From Amphimedon queenslandica (Eukaryota > Porifera > Demospongiae > Haplosclerida > Niphatidae), in the NCBI RefSeq assembly GCF_000090795.2, contig NW_003546272.1, positions 1 through 31,998 on the forward strand: DNA of 31,998 nt, written 5' to 3'. Of this stretch, positions 22,650-31,998 are shown in pieces. The notes below the pieces were generated by a model. It did no database searches and was not told the DNA's origin. It saw only the letters and a list, made by a program, of their open reading frames with translations. A program made the translations under genes and the position numbers. How positions within the stretch are numbered: position 1 is the first letter of the stretch; the number at the start of each line of letters is the position of its first letter.

Positions 22650-23808
22650 ATGGCATCTTCTTCGAGCGAGGACGTTCCCGTCCTCTCGATGTCCTACCAG
22701 CAGCTACAAGAGAGAAAGAGACATGCGAGAGCAGTCCCTTATGACTCCTCGTCCTCTGACGACGCCAGATCGAGACCATTCCCTCGTTCCAGCCCCAAAG
22801 CTAGAGAGGTGGGCATTAATTGGGAGAAGGGGTCTCAGCCCGACCCAAAAGGGAACAAGAAATGGATCGACTGGTTGAGTAATGAGAGACGATTAGATAG
22901 ACTCTGCTCCAGGTGGGCTGGCTCTTCCGATCAGCTCGAACAAGTACTTCAAATATGGTAAGTGTTCTTTGGCCCCGCCTACTCTAACCACGCCTATTTC
23001 AGTCGTACGATGGAGTCAAAGACAAAGGAGCTTTTATCGGATCCTTCGTTTAAGGAGGAGGTAGCCGTTAGGGTCTGGAAGTCCTGTCATTATAAGATAC
23101 TGGATAGGCTGAGAAAGTTTTGCAAGCAGTCACAGACCAGCGTTGTGAAGACAAGTGGGTGACTCATTGTTTTATGTAACAAACACCATTTTATGTCTTT
23201 TTTCTTCTTCGTTCTTTCTTGTTTTTCTCCTCTCTCTCTTTCTCTGTCTCTGTCTCTGTCTCTGTCTCTGTCTGTCTGTCTCTCTCTCTAGGCATGGTAG
23301 CTGATTTAGAGTCATTCTTAACCAACTCTTCTCAATTCTACTCTGATCTCATCAATGTCTGTCAAAAGACGTATCAATTCGATCTTCAGAAATTTATAAG
23401 TGACGGGAACTTCACTTTTGATTCAAAAACTGAAAGGAATAGGGTAATTGAGCTATGCATGTACATGTATATGTACATGTACAGCACATGTACATGTACA
23501 GCACATGTACATGTACTCGGAAGTGTCTTACTGGATGTAATTGCATTAATTTTCCTAATTTGATTTATTTATGTATTTTTTCAACCCTGGGACCGGCTTT
23601 GGAAATTTGATTTAAAATTGAAAACATTTTGAGTAAATAGTTCACTGTTTACTCCCACTAATTTGATTTTGATTGTGTAAAATGCGATGCCGCCTGTTTC
23701 CACTACACAATTTGTCCCCACACATTAGTTCCAGTAATCATAGTGCATTTATAATCATGACAGCATTTTGCTATAGAAACAATAATAATATTGCATAATA
23801 GTTTACTC

Positions 23809-23868
<60 letters not shown>

Positions 23869-24013
23869 GTGTTTGTGGTTGTGTGTACAGGTTAGGTTGG
23901 CTGTGAATCTCATTCATCACTGCTACCTTTCCATTGGTGATTTGAATAGATACACTGAGGAATTGAAGGAGACACCAGATTGGTCTAAACCTAGAATGTT
24001 AGTCTACTAAAAA

Positions 24014-24048
<35 letters not shown>

Positions 24049-24744
24049 CCTCCCTCCCTTCCCTCTCTCTCTAATTTGCTTCCTGGACTTGTGAAGACAT
24101 TACTTGAACAGCTGCTTAACATTTGTTAACAGGAGCAATACTACAAATGTTTCACATAATTCATTACTATGGTTGCATAGTTTTTTGCATTGCTTTTGGT
24201 GATATTTTGTGATTTAATTATTATTATTCTATTCTCGCTTGTCATGTCTACCCATCACACACTGATATGTCTGTCTTTGTCAAAATCATCTATTATAATC
24301 TAATTAATGATTTTTAAAAGTTGATTATAAGTGTATGCCTACAAGGGTATGCAATAGATTAATGCATTTTAATTTTATTATATTTTTAGGTATTATTTAA
24401 AGTCTCGCGATCTCATTCCAAGAGACGGAAAACCATACAATCAGTTAGCAGTGATTGCCATTAATTCAGTTAGTTTATACAACTTAAATGCTATTAATCT
24501 GAAAGCCTTTTCCATACATGTACATGTACATGACTACATGTACAGTGCTTGTACATACATGCAGCATAAGGACGTCAATAATGTACATGTACACATGTAG
24601 CAAAAGTGTATGTACATGTAGTTGAAGCCAAATTTTAAAAACCATGATTAGAATTTGTAATGATTATTTTCAATTGCACATTGTTTAATATAAAAATTGT
24701 GATTAGATTACAATCATGAAAGATCATTTGAAGACTTTATCTCT

Positions 24745-24818
<74 letters not shown>

Positions 24819-25309
24819 TATATAGCACAGGAGATTAGATGCTGTTTATTATTATTGCCGCAGTCTCTGGACTAAGAACTCTTTTCTCTCGGCTCATGAT
24901 AGCCTCATTGGCCTCTTGGACGAGACGGCAAAGAAAATATCTACCTCTGCTAAGGTGGGGGTCAAACTAACCCCGCCCACTTTTACCATGTAATTACAGG
25001 ATGAGTTTAAAAAGCAGCAAGCTGCAAACAAATTCACACCCACTAAGAATGATGAAAGCCACTCAAGGGAGGTATGGATCATGCCTGGAAGAGATGACAA
25101 GCTGGTGTCTTCAACTGAAAACGGGAGAGAGAAAGAGGAGGAGTCTCAGTTGGACTTTCCTGAGGTACGTGTGATTGGTTTTTTAGCTTACAAGTTGTTG
25201 TGTATTGCAGCTGTCAAGGAGACTTACCAATCAGTTCTTGTTCGCCCACAGTAAACTTTTCACTAAAATTGGGTCAGTATAATGTACTGGGAGGAGAGAG
25301 AGAGGGAAG

Positions 25310-25369
<60 letters not shown>

Positions 25370-27591
25370 AGGGAGGAAGTTAATAGAGAAGGGGCAGTAC
25401 ATAGTGTCAAAGTTGAGAGGTAAAGATACGATCAAAGTTAAACAGTCTTTTATTTACTTTTAACTGTTTAGGGACATCCTCATAACATTTTCAATTTCAT
25501 TTTGTCTCATCATTGCTATAATATAAACTTGCAGCAAGCTTATGATGCTTGCCTTGATATAAAAACGCTTAGAATAATATTTTAACTTTATTTGTTGTTT
25601 TTTTAAATAATTATTTTGTCTATTTAGGATTGAGGAGTTCCCACTTGTACTGTCTAACATGATTTCTTTGTTGGACAGTTATTTAATAAATAATAACGAG
25701 GAAGAGAAGGAGCACCAGTTGGTGGCCTCTGTCAGTAGAGATGCTTCAAAGATACTGAAAATGACAACCATTAACATTTCAACCATTCATCATATCCTCC
25801 AGAATAAAGGTATCGTTTTACTTCTGCTTTCCCCTCCCTCGCCTTCTGTGGGTACTGTAAGGGAACCTTCCTTTTGTACATGTACAATTGTACATGTACA
25901 TGTACATGTACATTTAGATGTACGTGCACATGTACATGCAGAGTTTCCCACAGAATTTTGGTATAGTTCTCATCTTGTCAGTGGATTGTCAAGTCGTTTA
26001 AAAAATTTGGGCAAGAGAGTCCTGTATAATGGTACAGGGTATTTCGACAAAAAATTACAAAGAGAGAATTCTCAATTTTAACAATTTTTCCGATATGTAT
26101 ACATGTTTTTTATGTTCTGTATCAACGTTAAGCTGATTCCCATCAAATTTGGATTTTTTTATGAATTTTTAAAGTTGCTCCAAATGCCATGTACTGTATC
26201 ATAGTACTTGTCAGCTCATGAAGCTCATGCTGTTTAGCTCACTTAGCATGCTTTGTGGGAAACCTGTGTACATGTACATGTACATGTTATTACTGCTTCA
26301 TTTAGCTCTGATGTGTGTATGTAGTACCATGCTATTGATATAATAATTCCCCACACACTGTGTGTGTACTATTTTCTATTGAGGATACCAGCTTAATGGA
26401 ATTTATTTTGATAATTATTATCTCTTTCATTTTCTGCTTTACTAATTCATTAACACACACTTTCTCTCTCTCCCTCTCTCTTTTCTCTCCTTCCCCCCCC
26501 CCCTCTCTCTCTCTCCAGATGATCTTCATTCTCAAACTGTCACCCTGTCTCTTAGTCTCTGTCTTTCTCTTCAGTTCATTATTTCTTTGTTGAACTCAAG
26601 TCACTCTCTACTAGCGTCTTACAAAGAGCCCGTTTCCACGGCGATGGTGGGCGGGGTCCTTGATGACCCTGGTCTGAGTCGGCTCCTTGTTAATCTTGCA
26701 GTGACTGTCCCCTCGCTGAGGGTGTGGTTTAACTGGGTATCGACCCACGTCAAAATATGGGAGCCACTCCTCGGGAGAAACGACCTCTTGAAATAGTAAG
26801 GAATTAATTATGTGGTGCACACTATATGTACATGTATATACATGAATTATATATTTTATATTTTATAAAATTATAAATTAATTTATAATATAATAAAAAT
26901 TCATTATAATTATAAATATATAATTTATATTTTTATTTTATTTGTTATTTTATTTTAGTTTTATATTATTTTTATAATTTATTATTTTTTATATTATTTT
27001 TTGTTTTATTTTTTATTTTAATTTATTTTATTATATTTTTAATTTTTATATTATTTTTGTATTTTTATTTTATTTTTTAGTTTTCACACATTTTTTGGTC
27101 AGTTGTCGTCCCTGATCAATAAGACCCAGTCATTCTTACCCCTGCGTATTCCTCCTCCAAGTAAGCCACGCCCCCTACTGATCACATGACCTATTATTCT
27201 CTTGACAGGTTCGTGTAGATTGAGTTGTTCCAAGTACTGGGAGGATAAGATGCTCGCTGGGTTTTCCTGTTTGACCAGTTTGGCTAACTTGTCTTATGAG
27301 GACACCCTCATTACCCCTGATCTAAACCAACTCATTCAAGAAGTAATGGTTTAAAATTATTACTATTATTATTATTATTATTGAACCCAAAAACAAAAAC
27401 TAATTAGAGCTAATAATAGAGAAAAACAAAAAAGGGAAAGGAGAGGGAAGGCCCTATGAGGAAAAAATAAAATAAAAATAAACCAAAGAAACTATACATG
27501 TATTAAGAAAAGACTAATAATAAGGAAAGAAGAAAGAGTCAGACCTGCCCATCCACGTCGGGTGGAAGAATAGGGGAGCGGCTCAACCACA

Positions 27592-27649
<58 letters not shown>

Positions 27650-28936
27650 TTATATCCTTTCTCCTTTTTTTCTTCAGCAAATACTGTTCCAGTCTCTCTC
27701 TCGCCTCTCCTTACTACAATATGAGGTTACCAGTAGATCCTCTCTACAGCATTTCTTATTTTATGATTCCTCGTCTAATGAACTCTCTGTCCTCTTTGGG
27801 TCACTTACTTCATGTACTATACCTGAAGAGAATAACGATAGGAAGCCATCTTTAATAGAAGAAGAGGAGGAGGAGGAGGAGGAGGAAGTGGTGAAGGATG
27901 AAATTAATAATAAAGAAGATACCATTGATGAAGCTCCTACTGGTCAAATAACAGAAATTGAGAAATTAAAGGTTAATTATATGTATTGAGGATGTACTGT
28001 ATTTATTCCTTTTCTCTCTCTTTATCAGAAAGAAAAGGATCGTCTTGCTCAGCAACTACAAGTACACGAGGAACAGAAATCAGCTGCTAAAGTTAGCCCA
28101 TTGTCCAATCCAAACTTAGTCTCACTCTCTTCTCTCAGTCTCTGATAGACAAAGCTAAGAGCACTCATTCTGATGAGGTCACTGTTAAACCAAAGTACCT
28201 CATACCTGATACTAACTGCTTCGTGGACTCATTCCAGCAACTGATGGCTATACTGGAGTCTGGCCACTTTGTAATAGCAATACCACTCACTGGTGAGTCA
28301 GGACTTGTACTGTTAATTCTTTTTATTGTTGTTATTGTATTTCTGTAACTGTTGTTACTGTACTGTTCTTGTTGTTGTTGTTGTTGTTGTTTTTATTGAT
28401 GTTTTTATTGTTATTTTTGTTGTTAGTTATCGGCGAATTGGAAGGATTAAGTAAAGACAGTGATCCAAAGCGTTCAAAGCCATCATTGTAAGAGTACACA
28501 TCATACTACACAACACTCACACACACACAGTACTTAATTGGCTCTCCCTTTGTCTCAGGGATGCTGTGACTTATGTTAAGGAGCAGCTCTCGGTCGGCAG
28601 CACTCGTCTAAAAGCTCTCACTTCTCAAGGTAGCATCCTTTCCTCATTACTGACCACCTCTGAGTCCATACAAGATCAGGTGAGACAAACCATAGAGGAG
28701 GGAACCAGCTTGATCTCTTTCTTTTTTATTTCCTCTAGTCTTGTAATGATGATATTATTCTTTCCTCCTGTGTTGCTCTTCACAATCGTCTTGACGCTCC
28801 TACTTCTTCTCCCTCCCTCTCTCCTCTTCATTCGGTTGTACTGTTAACCGATGATCGTAACTTACGAGTTAAATCTCACGTCAGTCGTATCCCTGTACGT
28901 AGCATCGATCAGTTTGTTGCCATGCTCTCCTCCTAA
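22650..28936 (+). CDS. SMG6: SMG6-like nonsense-mediated mRNA decay endonuclease (complete, 18 exons, 905 aa)
   Basis: Cytoplasmic NMD endonuclease that cuts mRNA near premature stops. Exons: 22650-22957, 23003-23154, 23292-23443, 23891-23997, 24390-24468, 24826-24954, 25000-25164, 25211-25272, 25628-25809, 26519-26795, 27081-27160, 27209-27342, 27678-27971, 28029-28091, 28139-28292, 28427-28487, 28559-28679, 28739-28936. All joins keep frame; stop TAA at 28934. The 14-3-3-like/TPR domain shows PRDGKPYNQLAVIAINS and RRLDAVYYYCRSL, followed by EVWIMPG, as in SMG6 rather than SMG5 or SMG7. An acidic Glu run precedes the C-terminal PIN domain. PIN aspartates are present at D752 (LIPDTN), N843-D844-D845 and D878-D879 (LLTDDRN), so it should be catalytically active. 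The protein is about 500 residues shorter than human SMG6 (1419 aa); the long N-terminal extension is absent. The ATG is the first in-frame one after a non-coding upstream stretch. Confidence 0.94.
23457..23520. repeat. (TACATG)n palindromic repeat cluster
   Basis: This intronic block of SMG6 consists of the self-complementary hexamer TACATG/CATGTA in near-tandem array, interrupted by two copies of acagc. It can fold back on itself. It is one of many such clusters here; others include 142-158, 445-472, 1546-1580, 18355-18376, 24515-24600 and 25878-25938. Confidence 0.8.
23811..23868 (+). repeat. (ATT)n microsatellite
   Basis: About 19 uninterrupted ATT units lie in the SMG6 intron, just upstream of the exon at 23891. 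Similar AAT/ATT tracts are at 1009-1043, 10191-10275, 13341-13384, 27593-27650 and 29120-29150. Confidence 0.9.
24748..24817 (+). repeat. (CT)n microsatellite upstream of an SMG6 acceptor
   Basis: About 35 CT units end eight bases before the tatag acceptor of the SMG6 exon at 24826. It supplies the pyrimidine tract of that intron. Confidence 0.9.
25290..25374 (+). repeat. (GA)n microsatellite in an SMG6 intron
   Basis: A GA run with a G-rich end (ggggggggg near 25360) begins about 18 nt after the donor of the exon ending at 25272. It is purine-rich on the sense strand, the reverse of the CT tracts found before acceptors. Confidence 0.85.
25939..26266 (+). mobile_element. Second MITE family, near-complete copy (328 bp)
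   Basis: The left end reads CAGAGTTTCCCACAG. The right end reads TGTGGGAAACCTG, an imperfect inverted match. The 8 bp tgtacatg occurs immediately outside both ends (25931-25938 and 26267-26274), compatible with a hAT-type target duplication. However, the site lies in TACATG repeat sequence, so the duplication is not fully diagnostic. A truncated relative lies at 8565-8758. No coding capacity is seen. It sits in the SMG6 intron 25810-26518. Confidence 0.68.
26817..27080. repeat. AT-only low-complexity intron
   Basis: The SMG6 intron between exons ending 26795 and starting 27081 is almost pure A/T. It goes from TATA/ATAATT mixtures to long TTTTATTTTA strings up to the acceptor ttttttag. G and C are nearly absent over 200 bp. 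No element ends are visible. Confidence 0.75.
27383..27594 (-). mobile_element. Possible 3' end of a non-LTR retrotransposon (fragment)
   Basis: A segment unlike its surroundings lies in the SMG6 intron, bounded by ATT microsatellites on both sides. Read on the minus strand, it opens with a short frame WLSRSPILPPDVDGQV then stop. An AT-rich untranslated stretch follows and runs into (AAT)n at 27358-27382. A short coding end, a 3' untranslated stretch and a simple-repeat tail are typical of LINE 3' ends. The fragment is too short to name a clade, so an unrelated simple-repeat-flanked sequence remains possible. Confidence 0.35.
28139..28936 (+). other. SMG6: SMG6 PIN nuclease domain (four exons)
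   Basis: The exons 28139-28292, 28427-28487, 28559-28679 and 28739-28936 encode a PIN fold. It begins PKYLIPDTNCFVD, continues VIAIPLTVIGELEGLSK and RLKALTSQG, and ends NDDIILSSC and VVLLTDDRNLRVKSH. These correspond one to one with human SMG6 segments, including the three acidic metal-binding positions. SMG5 lacks such a set, so this identifies the gene as the active nuclease. Confidence 0.93.
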
Positions 28937-29117
28937 TAATGCCGTGATATTAATGGTAGGACAATAACCCCCCCCCCCCGACCCTCAACCTGTTTTTAAA
29001 AACTCACTTCAATGTAATTATATTTTTTAGTAAACACACAACAGTTCTTATAATATTATTATTATTTTTCTGTCACAAAATTTAATAATAAAGTTTTTAT
29101 ACAGATAATAATACTAT

Positions 29118-29152
<35 letters not shown>

Positions 29153-29253
29153 CACGAAATCAACAGCATAATAATAAAATAGCAATAATAATAACAAGAG
29201 TACACACAATAATTAATACAACAACAATAATGAATCCTACTAGTTGACAACAG
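28937..29253. terminator. Tail-to-tail intergenic region of SMG6 and WASHC1
   Basis: These 317 bp hold both 3' ends. A plus-strand AATAAA at 29087-29092 could serve SMG6. A run of 11 C lies at 28968-28978. The remainder is rich in AAT repeats (29120-29150). I saw no clear canonical signal for the minus-strand gene. Confidence 0.5.
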
Positions 29254-30970
29254 TTACCAATCTTCGCCCTCCTGGTCACCATCACTATCATCGCCTCCTC
29301 CTGGTTGAGGTGGTGGCGGTATCATGGCTGCTACCTTATCCATCATGCTCCCTCCCCCAGTGCTGGGCGGAGGGTCGTCTCTCTTGTCCCGCCCACTCAT
29401 TGCTTTCCTTCGTCTACCGAGAGCTGCCGAAAGGTCACCCAAGAGGTCGCCTGGTGACGATTGTGCAATCTCCTCTTCTTTTTTTGCTTTACGAGCAGTC
29501 TTCCTATCCTTGGAGCTTTTAAGGCCAGCTTTACCTGCTCCTCCTGCTTTACGTATGGCGGCCATTAGATCAGCCCTACCATCACCTGTACCGCCAGCGT
29601 CACCAGGAGGAGGAGTACCTTCATCATCATCATCATCATCTGTAACAAGAAGCCATGAAATATACTACAATATACTAAGGTATCCTGATTACCTGAATTA
29701 ATTGAAGGAAGTGTTGGCATGGTAGCAATAGGCTCGGGAGGAGGGGGAGGGGGAGGAGGAGGAGGAGCACCTCCACCAGCTAAAGGAAAATAATAAATAA
29801 TAATAATGATAAGTACAAAACTGACTGTCTCCGCTAGGAGGAGGAGGGGGAGGAGGAGGAGCACCGGAAGGATCAGTGCTAACAGGTGTATCAGTGATGG
29901 AGGGTCCAGCAAGATCAGGCAGATCAGGAACATTGGCCATAGAAGGAGCTATAGAAGGACCTCGATCATCATCATACGTAATATCATCAGCTATATGAGA
30001 GAGGAAAGGGAGTGACATGGGCACTTCAAGCTCAGGGAGATCAGGCATGACAGGCTGGTATATGGTGCTGTCTTGTGGTGCTCTCTCCAGCTGCTCCCCA
30101 TGGAGTATACTAGAGGGAGCCTCGTGTATCTCATCCGTGTCTTCCTCTTTCTTTCTAGTCTTCACTTTGACTCCTTCCAGTGGATCCAGGAGGACGTATT
30201 TGCGATAAGGGTTCTCCGATGAGTTAAAGAGAAGGAGAGAGGAGACGGAGGGAAGGTGACGAGGGAGAGAGCCAAGACCTTCCCCAAGGACATCAGAGTC
30301 TTCGATTGATATACCTATACCATAAAACACCGTTTAAACGTAGGTGGCCCAGTAATAAACAATTATTACTTTCTATTGAAGCAAAAAGTACATTAATGAC
30401 ACTATTACTCTCTCTCTCTCGTACCTTCTCTTGCTTTTTTCTTTGTGCTTTTATGGAGTGATGGCCCACGGTGGCGTTTGGCCTTATCAACTATAGTGTC
30501 CTTAGTGACTTCTTGGAGTCTTAGGGTAATTGGGTTACGGTTCTTTCGGACATGTTGAAGACGCGGGTCAATGTCTTGGAACACGGTGTGATAGTCCGTG
30601 AGTTTTGTGGCACCGGGAAACTTTGGTGAACAAAAAACCTAAAATAAAAACAATTAAAATATGAGACGGAACTATTTATAATTGGTAGCAATAGTGTCGC
30701 AAATTACACATAACATTTTCCTGGTTGCCTCACTTGAGTTGCTTTGGTACTGCTGCTCCTTATCCGGTCTATCTTTGCCTGTGCCACGTTGATCCTCTCG
30801 TTAATGGCTATCAGTTGGTCTCTGTTCTCTCCTACACGAAAGCTGATCCGACTGAATATATCATTAGCAACAGCATCTAGGTACTCCAGGGCGTCCACCA
30901 CCTGCCTGATGGACTCCTCTTTCCTCATGTCTGGGAGAATTACTGGGACGTGATAGGATTGGGAGGACAT
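29254..30970 (-). CDS. WASHC1: WASH complex subunit 1, actin nucleation-promoting factor (complete, 5 exons, 470 aa)
   Basis: Activates Arp2/3 on endosomes within the WASH complex. Exons in coding order: 30970-30734, 30638-30425, 30314-29826, 29779-29693, 29639-29254; all joins keep frame. The N-terminal WASH homology region reads YHVPVILPDMRKEES and DIFSRISFRV, then AQAKIDRI. The middle shows SVSSLLLFNSSENPYRKYVLLDPL and MPDLPELEVP, as in human WASH1. Proline runs are at the ends of exons 3 and 4. Exon 5 opens with six Asp, then WH2-like RADLMAAIRKAGG (364-376), a basic connector and the acidic Arp2/3-binding end EGEDW. Human WASH1 is 465 aa. The donor at 29825 is gtcagt; an alternative, gtactt, ten bases later also keeps frame. 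The start ATG is at 30970-30968. Confidence 0.95.
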
Positions 30971-31136
30971 CTTGGCCTCCTTTCAAACCAGCCACACCTC
31001 TCACGTGACCACACCTTCGCTTGAGTCAGCCACCCACGCATAATAAATGCTATAAATACTGTAAAAACAAAAATACTCTTAAAATGCACTGGTTTTTGTA
31101 TCAAAAATGATCAGTTGATCATGTCTATAGTTTGGA
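30971..31136 (-). promoter_or_regulatory. WASHC1 upstream region with TFEB-type E-box
   Basis: Immediately upstream of the WASHC1 ATG, TCACGTGAC at 31001-31009 contains a palindromic CACGTG core with the flanks of the CLEAR element bound by TFEB/MITF factors. TGAGTCA at 31022-31028 is an AP-1/NF-E2 core. Both lie within 60 bp of the start codon. Promoter function is inferred. Confidence 0.5.
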
Positions 31137-31545
31137 ATGATGCACATTTGGTTGAGTAAGGGCCTTAACAGTTGAGAAATAAAGAGCATTCTTCAATTCA
31201 CCCAATGTGTTTCTATCAAAGTTTTCTTTAGCTGCTTCTTCACCTTGAGCACTATGCTAAAATCCTGTGGGGAACCCTAATTATGATGTCCTTTTGATGA
31301 GCGAATGTTGTTTTGTTTCAGGTGGTTTATTGTTCTATCGCTCAGCAAACAATGTGATATTATGCTCAGGAGATGAGAATGGATTTATTAGTACTAAATA
31401 TTTTGAAAAAGTATAAGACATAACTAAAGGTGTCAAATTAGACTATTAATATATAATTACAATTATCATTTTTATAATTATCATTATGACTGTGTTGTAG
31501 TTTGTAAAAGTGAAAGAAACAAATTTAAAAAGCATAACTGTGCAG
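31137..31545 (+). CDS. Uncertain exon-like segments of an unidentified plus-strand gene
   Basis: The segment 31322-31410 follows a good acceptor (tgttttgtttcag). It encodes GLLFYRSANNVILCSGDENG then FISTKYFEK, ending before gtataa. From 31501, after tgtgttgtag, the frame continues FVKVKETNLKSITVQI, with a possible donor gtatgc. A tiny first exon, 31137-31155 (MMHIWL), ends at gtaagg in matching phase. The frame stays open far beyond 31545. The text recalls a beta-propeller blade, but I do not recognise a family. It could be a small gene, a relic, or chance. Confidence 0.3.
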
Positions 31546-31872
31546 ATTGTATGCTTCATATCAGTTGTTAGTAGGTCAATCATATTGCCATTCAAAGCAT
31601 TGTGTTTTTGGTTTATTCAAAGTCATCAAGCGATAGCCGGAGGCTCCCCTGAGGGAAGAGGTCTGGAATTAAATAATAATTCAAAGACACGGGAGCAGTT
31701 CCTACCTCATCATACTACTGTGAAAGAATATCTTGCTAGTACTACCACTACTACTACCATAGATATTTACTCTAATATCTATGCTACTACTAGGTGTGGT
31801 ACACCACGCCTCTATAATTTTTTTGTTTGGACAAAAATAATTTTGATTGACGAAAATTTGAAGCTATACGGT

Positions 31873-31924
31873 ACACACGTGCATTCACGTGACACAAGTG
31901 AATGCACATGTGTATTCACGTGTG
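31873..31924. promoter_or_regulatory. E-box cluster in a 16-bp hairpin
   Basis: The arms 31873-31888 and 31898-31913 are reverse complements with one mismatch, around a 9-base loop. Three CACGTG E-boxes lie at 31876-31881, 31886-31891 and 31917-31922. The cluster ends about 45 bp before a probable start codon at 31968, so it may be that gene's promoter. Confidence 0.5.
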
Positions 31925-31967
31925 TCAGGTTAGGCACTGTTTCGACTATAGAAATCCATATCATACA

Positions 31968-31998
31968 ATGGCTGAAGCTGAACCTTGCTGTAAAAGAC
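31968..31998 (+). CDS. Probable start of a further plus-strand gene (truncated by window end)
   Basis: An ATG in good context (acaATGG) opens MAEAEPCCKR and runs to the window edge. The E-box cluster just upstream fits a promoter. Only ten codons are visible, so no family can be assigned and the call could be wrong. Confidence 0.35.
   Translation, partial: MAEAEPCCKR

Noticed and set aside
23457..23520. Regularly spaced repeats resembling a small CRISPR-like array
   Set aside because: The units are a 6-bp palindrome with no unique spacers, in an animal intron; this is a simple repeat.
28968..28978. Run of eleven C after the SMG6 stop
   Set aside because: Homopolymer with no further structure; it could also be a sequencing artefact.
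31246..31282. Possible third copy of the second MITE family, ending tgtggggaaccctaa
   Set aside because: Only the last 15-20 bases resemble the family and the upstream part does not align.

Overview
The window is animal nuclear DNA. Coding sequence is broken into many short exons by GT-AG introns, most of them 45-120 nt. Every exon join I propose keeps the reading frame. The gene set (protein kinase D, MAPKBP1/WDR62, TET dioxygenase, SMG6, WASH) is metazoan. Short introns, tiny intergenic gaps, abundant GA/CT, AAT and TACATG simple repeats, and the divergence of the proteins from vertebrate ones suggest an early-branching animal. A demosponge such as Amphimedon queenslandica is my best guess. 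That guess is inference, not proof.

Layout: five genes alternate in strand. (1) 14-4280, minus: N-terminal 393 codons of protein kinase D (ubiquitin-like region and two C1 domains), with the PH and kinase parts beyond the left edge. (2) 4886-13034, plus: a complete 32-exon MAPKBP1/WDR62 scaffold of 1410 aa. (3) 13526-22051, minus: a complete 11-exon TET 5-methylcytosine dioxygenase of 1120 aa, carrying a CXXC zinc finger and the full catalytic domain. (4) 22650-28936, plus: a complete 18-exon SMG6 nonsense-mediated-decay endonuclease of 905 aa. (5) 29254-30970, minus: a complete 5-exon WASH (WASHC1) actin nucleation promoter of 470 aa. The last kilobase holds two uncertain exon-like segments and a probable start codon of another plus-strand gene at 31968.

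Pairs 1/2 and 3/4 are head-to-head, separated by about 600 bp. These gaps carry recognisable motifs: a CRE and an E2F-like site in the first, and a palindromic E2F-like site and an NRF1 palindrome in the second. Pairs 2/3 and 4/5 are tail-to-tail, separated by 491 and 317 bp. The genes do not form a pathway. They sit together as a compact housekeeping/regulatory neighbourhood.

Introns hold mobile DNA. There is a 519-bp hAT-like MITE with a perfect 8-bp target duplication and 20-bp inverted ends, a second 328-bp MITE family present as one near-complete and one truncated copy, and a possible 3' end of a non-LTR retrotransposon. Dispersed palindromic TACATG repeats and a recurring CCACGCCTAY motif are also present. 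No tRNA, rRNA or CRISPR array was recognised.
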